Shown one piece after another: positions 63,498-64,000 of a DNA stretch of 64,000 nt. The notes under the pieces were generated by a model. That model was not told the origin of the DNA. It saw only the letters and a program-made list of their open reading frames with translations, and made no database searches. A program made the position numbers and the translations under genes. The number at the start of each line of letters is the position of its first letter. The stretch's first letter is position 1. The stretch lies in assembly GCF_023343835.1 (NCBI RefSeq), contig NC_064443.1, positions 19,603,501-19,667,500 on the forward strand. Reading direction: 5' to 3'. This DNA is from Lagopus muta (taxonomy: Eukaryota; Chordata; Aves; Galliformes; Phasianidae).

Positions 63498-63770
63498 AAA
63501 AACAAAACAACACAACCAAAAAAGCTACACAAACAAAAAAACTCACAAACCACACACAAAACCCAGGCCTCGCTTAGGAAAAAAAATTCAGGTTTTGCTT
63601 CATTTTATCTTTAAACAATTCTTCTTGCTTTTGTGAACAAGGTTCTGGCTGTTTCACCTTAATAGTCAAGAACAGATGTCAAAAAGGAAGTTACAACATC
63701 ACGATGCTATTTTGTACTTTTGCCAGCTACAGCTCACAACATTGTTTTGGTTACTATAGACAATAAATAC

Positions 63771-63876
63771 CTATAAGTATCTTCTGGATAGGTTTTTTGT
63801 ACATAGTCCTGCAATTCCATCTGTGCCTTCTCCTGGAATTTTTCTATTTGGGTTGAACTGTTCAGACCAGGGTGAT
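63771..63876 (-). CDS. NR2C2: Nuclear receptor TR4 (NR2C2), penultimate coding exon
   Basis: Encodes a 35-residue piece of the ligand-binding domain: DHPGLNSSTQIEKFQEKAQM, then ELQDYVQKTYPEDTY. The acceptor TTTCTTTAG is at 63877 and the donor, AG followed by GTATTT, is at 63770. The first two bases complete an Asp codon begun in the previous exon, outside the window. The last two bases (AG) join the G of the final exon to make Arg, which confirms the splice. The FQEKAQMELQDYVQKTY wording is typical of the TR2/TR4 receptors. Confidence 0.95.
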
Positions 63877-64000
63877 CTAAAGAAACAAAACATTTCTGTA
63901 TGTCGATTGTTTCCTTCTACATTGCAAAGTACATGTGCTTACATGATTTAAACACTGTATTGTGATTTTTATCACGACAGTTGAATAAATTTAAACCATT

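Larger units (their letters stand above)
60973..63770 (-). other. NR2C2: Last intron of NR2C2
   Basis: The intron lies between the two NR2C2 exons, with donor GTATTT at 63770 and acceptor CTTTTTCAG at 60973. It carries two plus-strand CR1 tails and A runs at 62914-62933 (20 A) and 63221-63245 (25 A). No nested gene is seen. Confidence 0.85.

Overview
The window is vertebrate nuclear DNA, almost certainly from a galliform bird (Gallus or a close relative). The main evidence is the set of CR1 LINE fragments, several ending in the typical ATTCTATG-type tail, and a Galluhop-like mariner element. The coding exons match TRH, RBSN, MRPS25 and NR2C2. Gene identities come from reading spliced translations against protein families I know; no database search was run.

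Layout. Positions 1-22,400 hold no coding exon I can defend. They contain an old CR1 (530-1240), two CpG-rich blocks (3290-4160 and 7085-7555) that look like promoters, two younger CR1 copies (14508-15098, 16435-16980), a Galluhop-like element with a CR1 inside it (18485-19103), and a perfect 17-bp hairpin. From human gene order, the CpG blocks could be the 5' end of a minus-strand TMCC1 gene, but no coding exon proves this. Positions 22,421-26,450 are the thyrotropin-releasing hormone precursor gene (TRH, plus strand): a candidate TATA promoter and non-coding exon 1, then two coding exons giving a 260-residue precursor with five intact and three degenerate TRH units. Positions 26,450-33,080 show no gene. 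Two CR1 copies (33080-34150, 34512-35025) lie just before the CpG-island promoter of RBSN.

RBSN (rabenosyn-5, plus strand) fills 36,092 to about 49,130. It has 11 coding exons and a predicted protein of 778 or 781 residues with an N-terminal zinc finger, a FYVE finger, Rab-binding coiled coils and seven NPF motifs. MRPS25 (mitoribosomal protein mS25, minus strand) converges on it tail to tail: four exons at 51,970-50,890, 173 residues. Further right, the last two coding exons of the nuclear receptor NR2C2 (TR4) lie on the minus strand (63,876-63,771 and 60,972-60,798), with a 3' UTR that may be several kb long. The rest of NR2C2 is beyond the right edge.

The genes are not an operon or pathway. 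TRH is a neuroendocrine hormone gene. RBSN (endosomal recycling), MRPS25 (mitochondrial translation) and NR2C2 (transcription control) are broadly expressed genes. The RBSN-MRPS25-NR2C2 order matches human 3p25, whereas TRH is on human 3q, so the window spans a boundary that is split in human. I found no clearly new biological system. The points most worth checking are the tandem in-frame splice donors in RBSN, the decayed TRH units, a 42-bp perfect duplication, the tRNA-like segment in the NR2C2 3' region, and the odd end of the Galluhop element.
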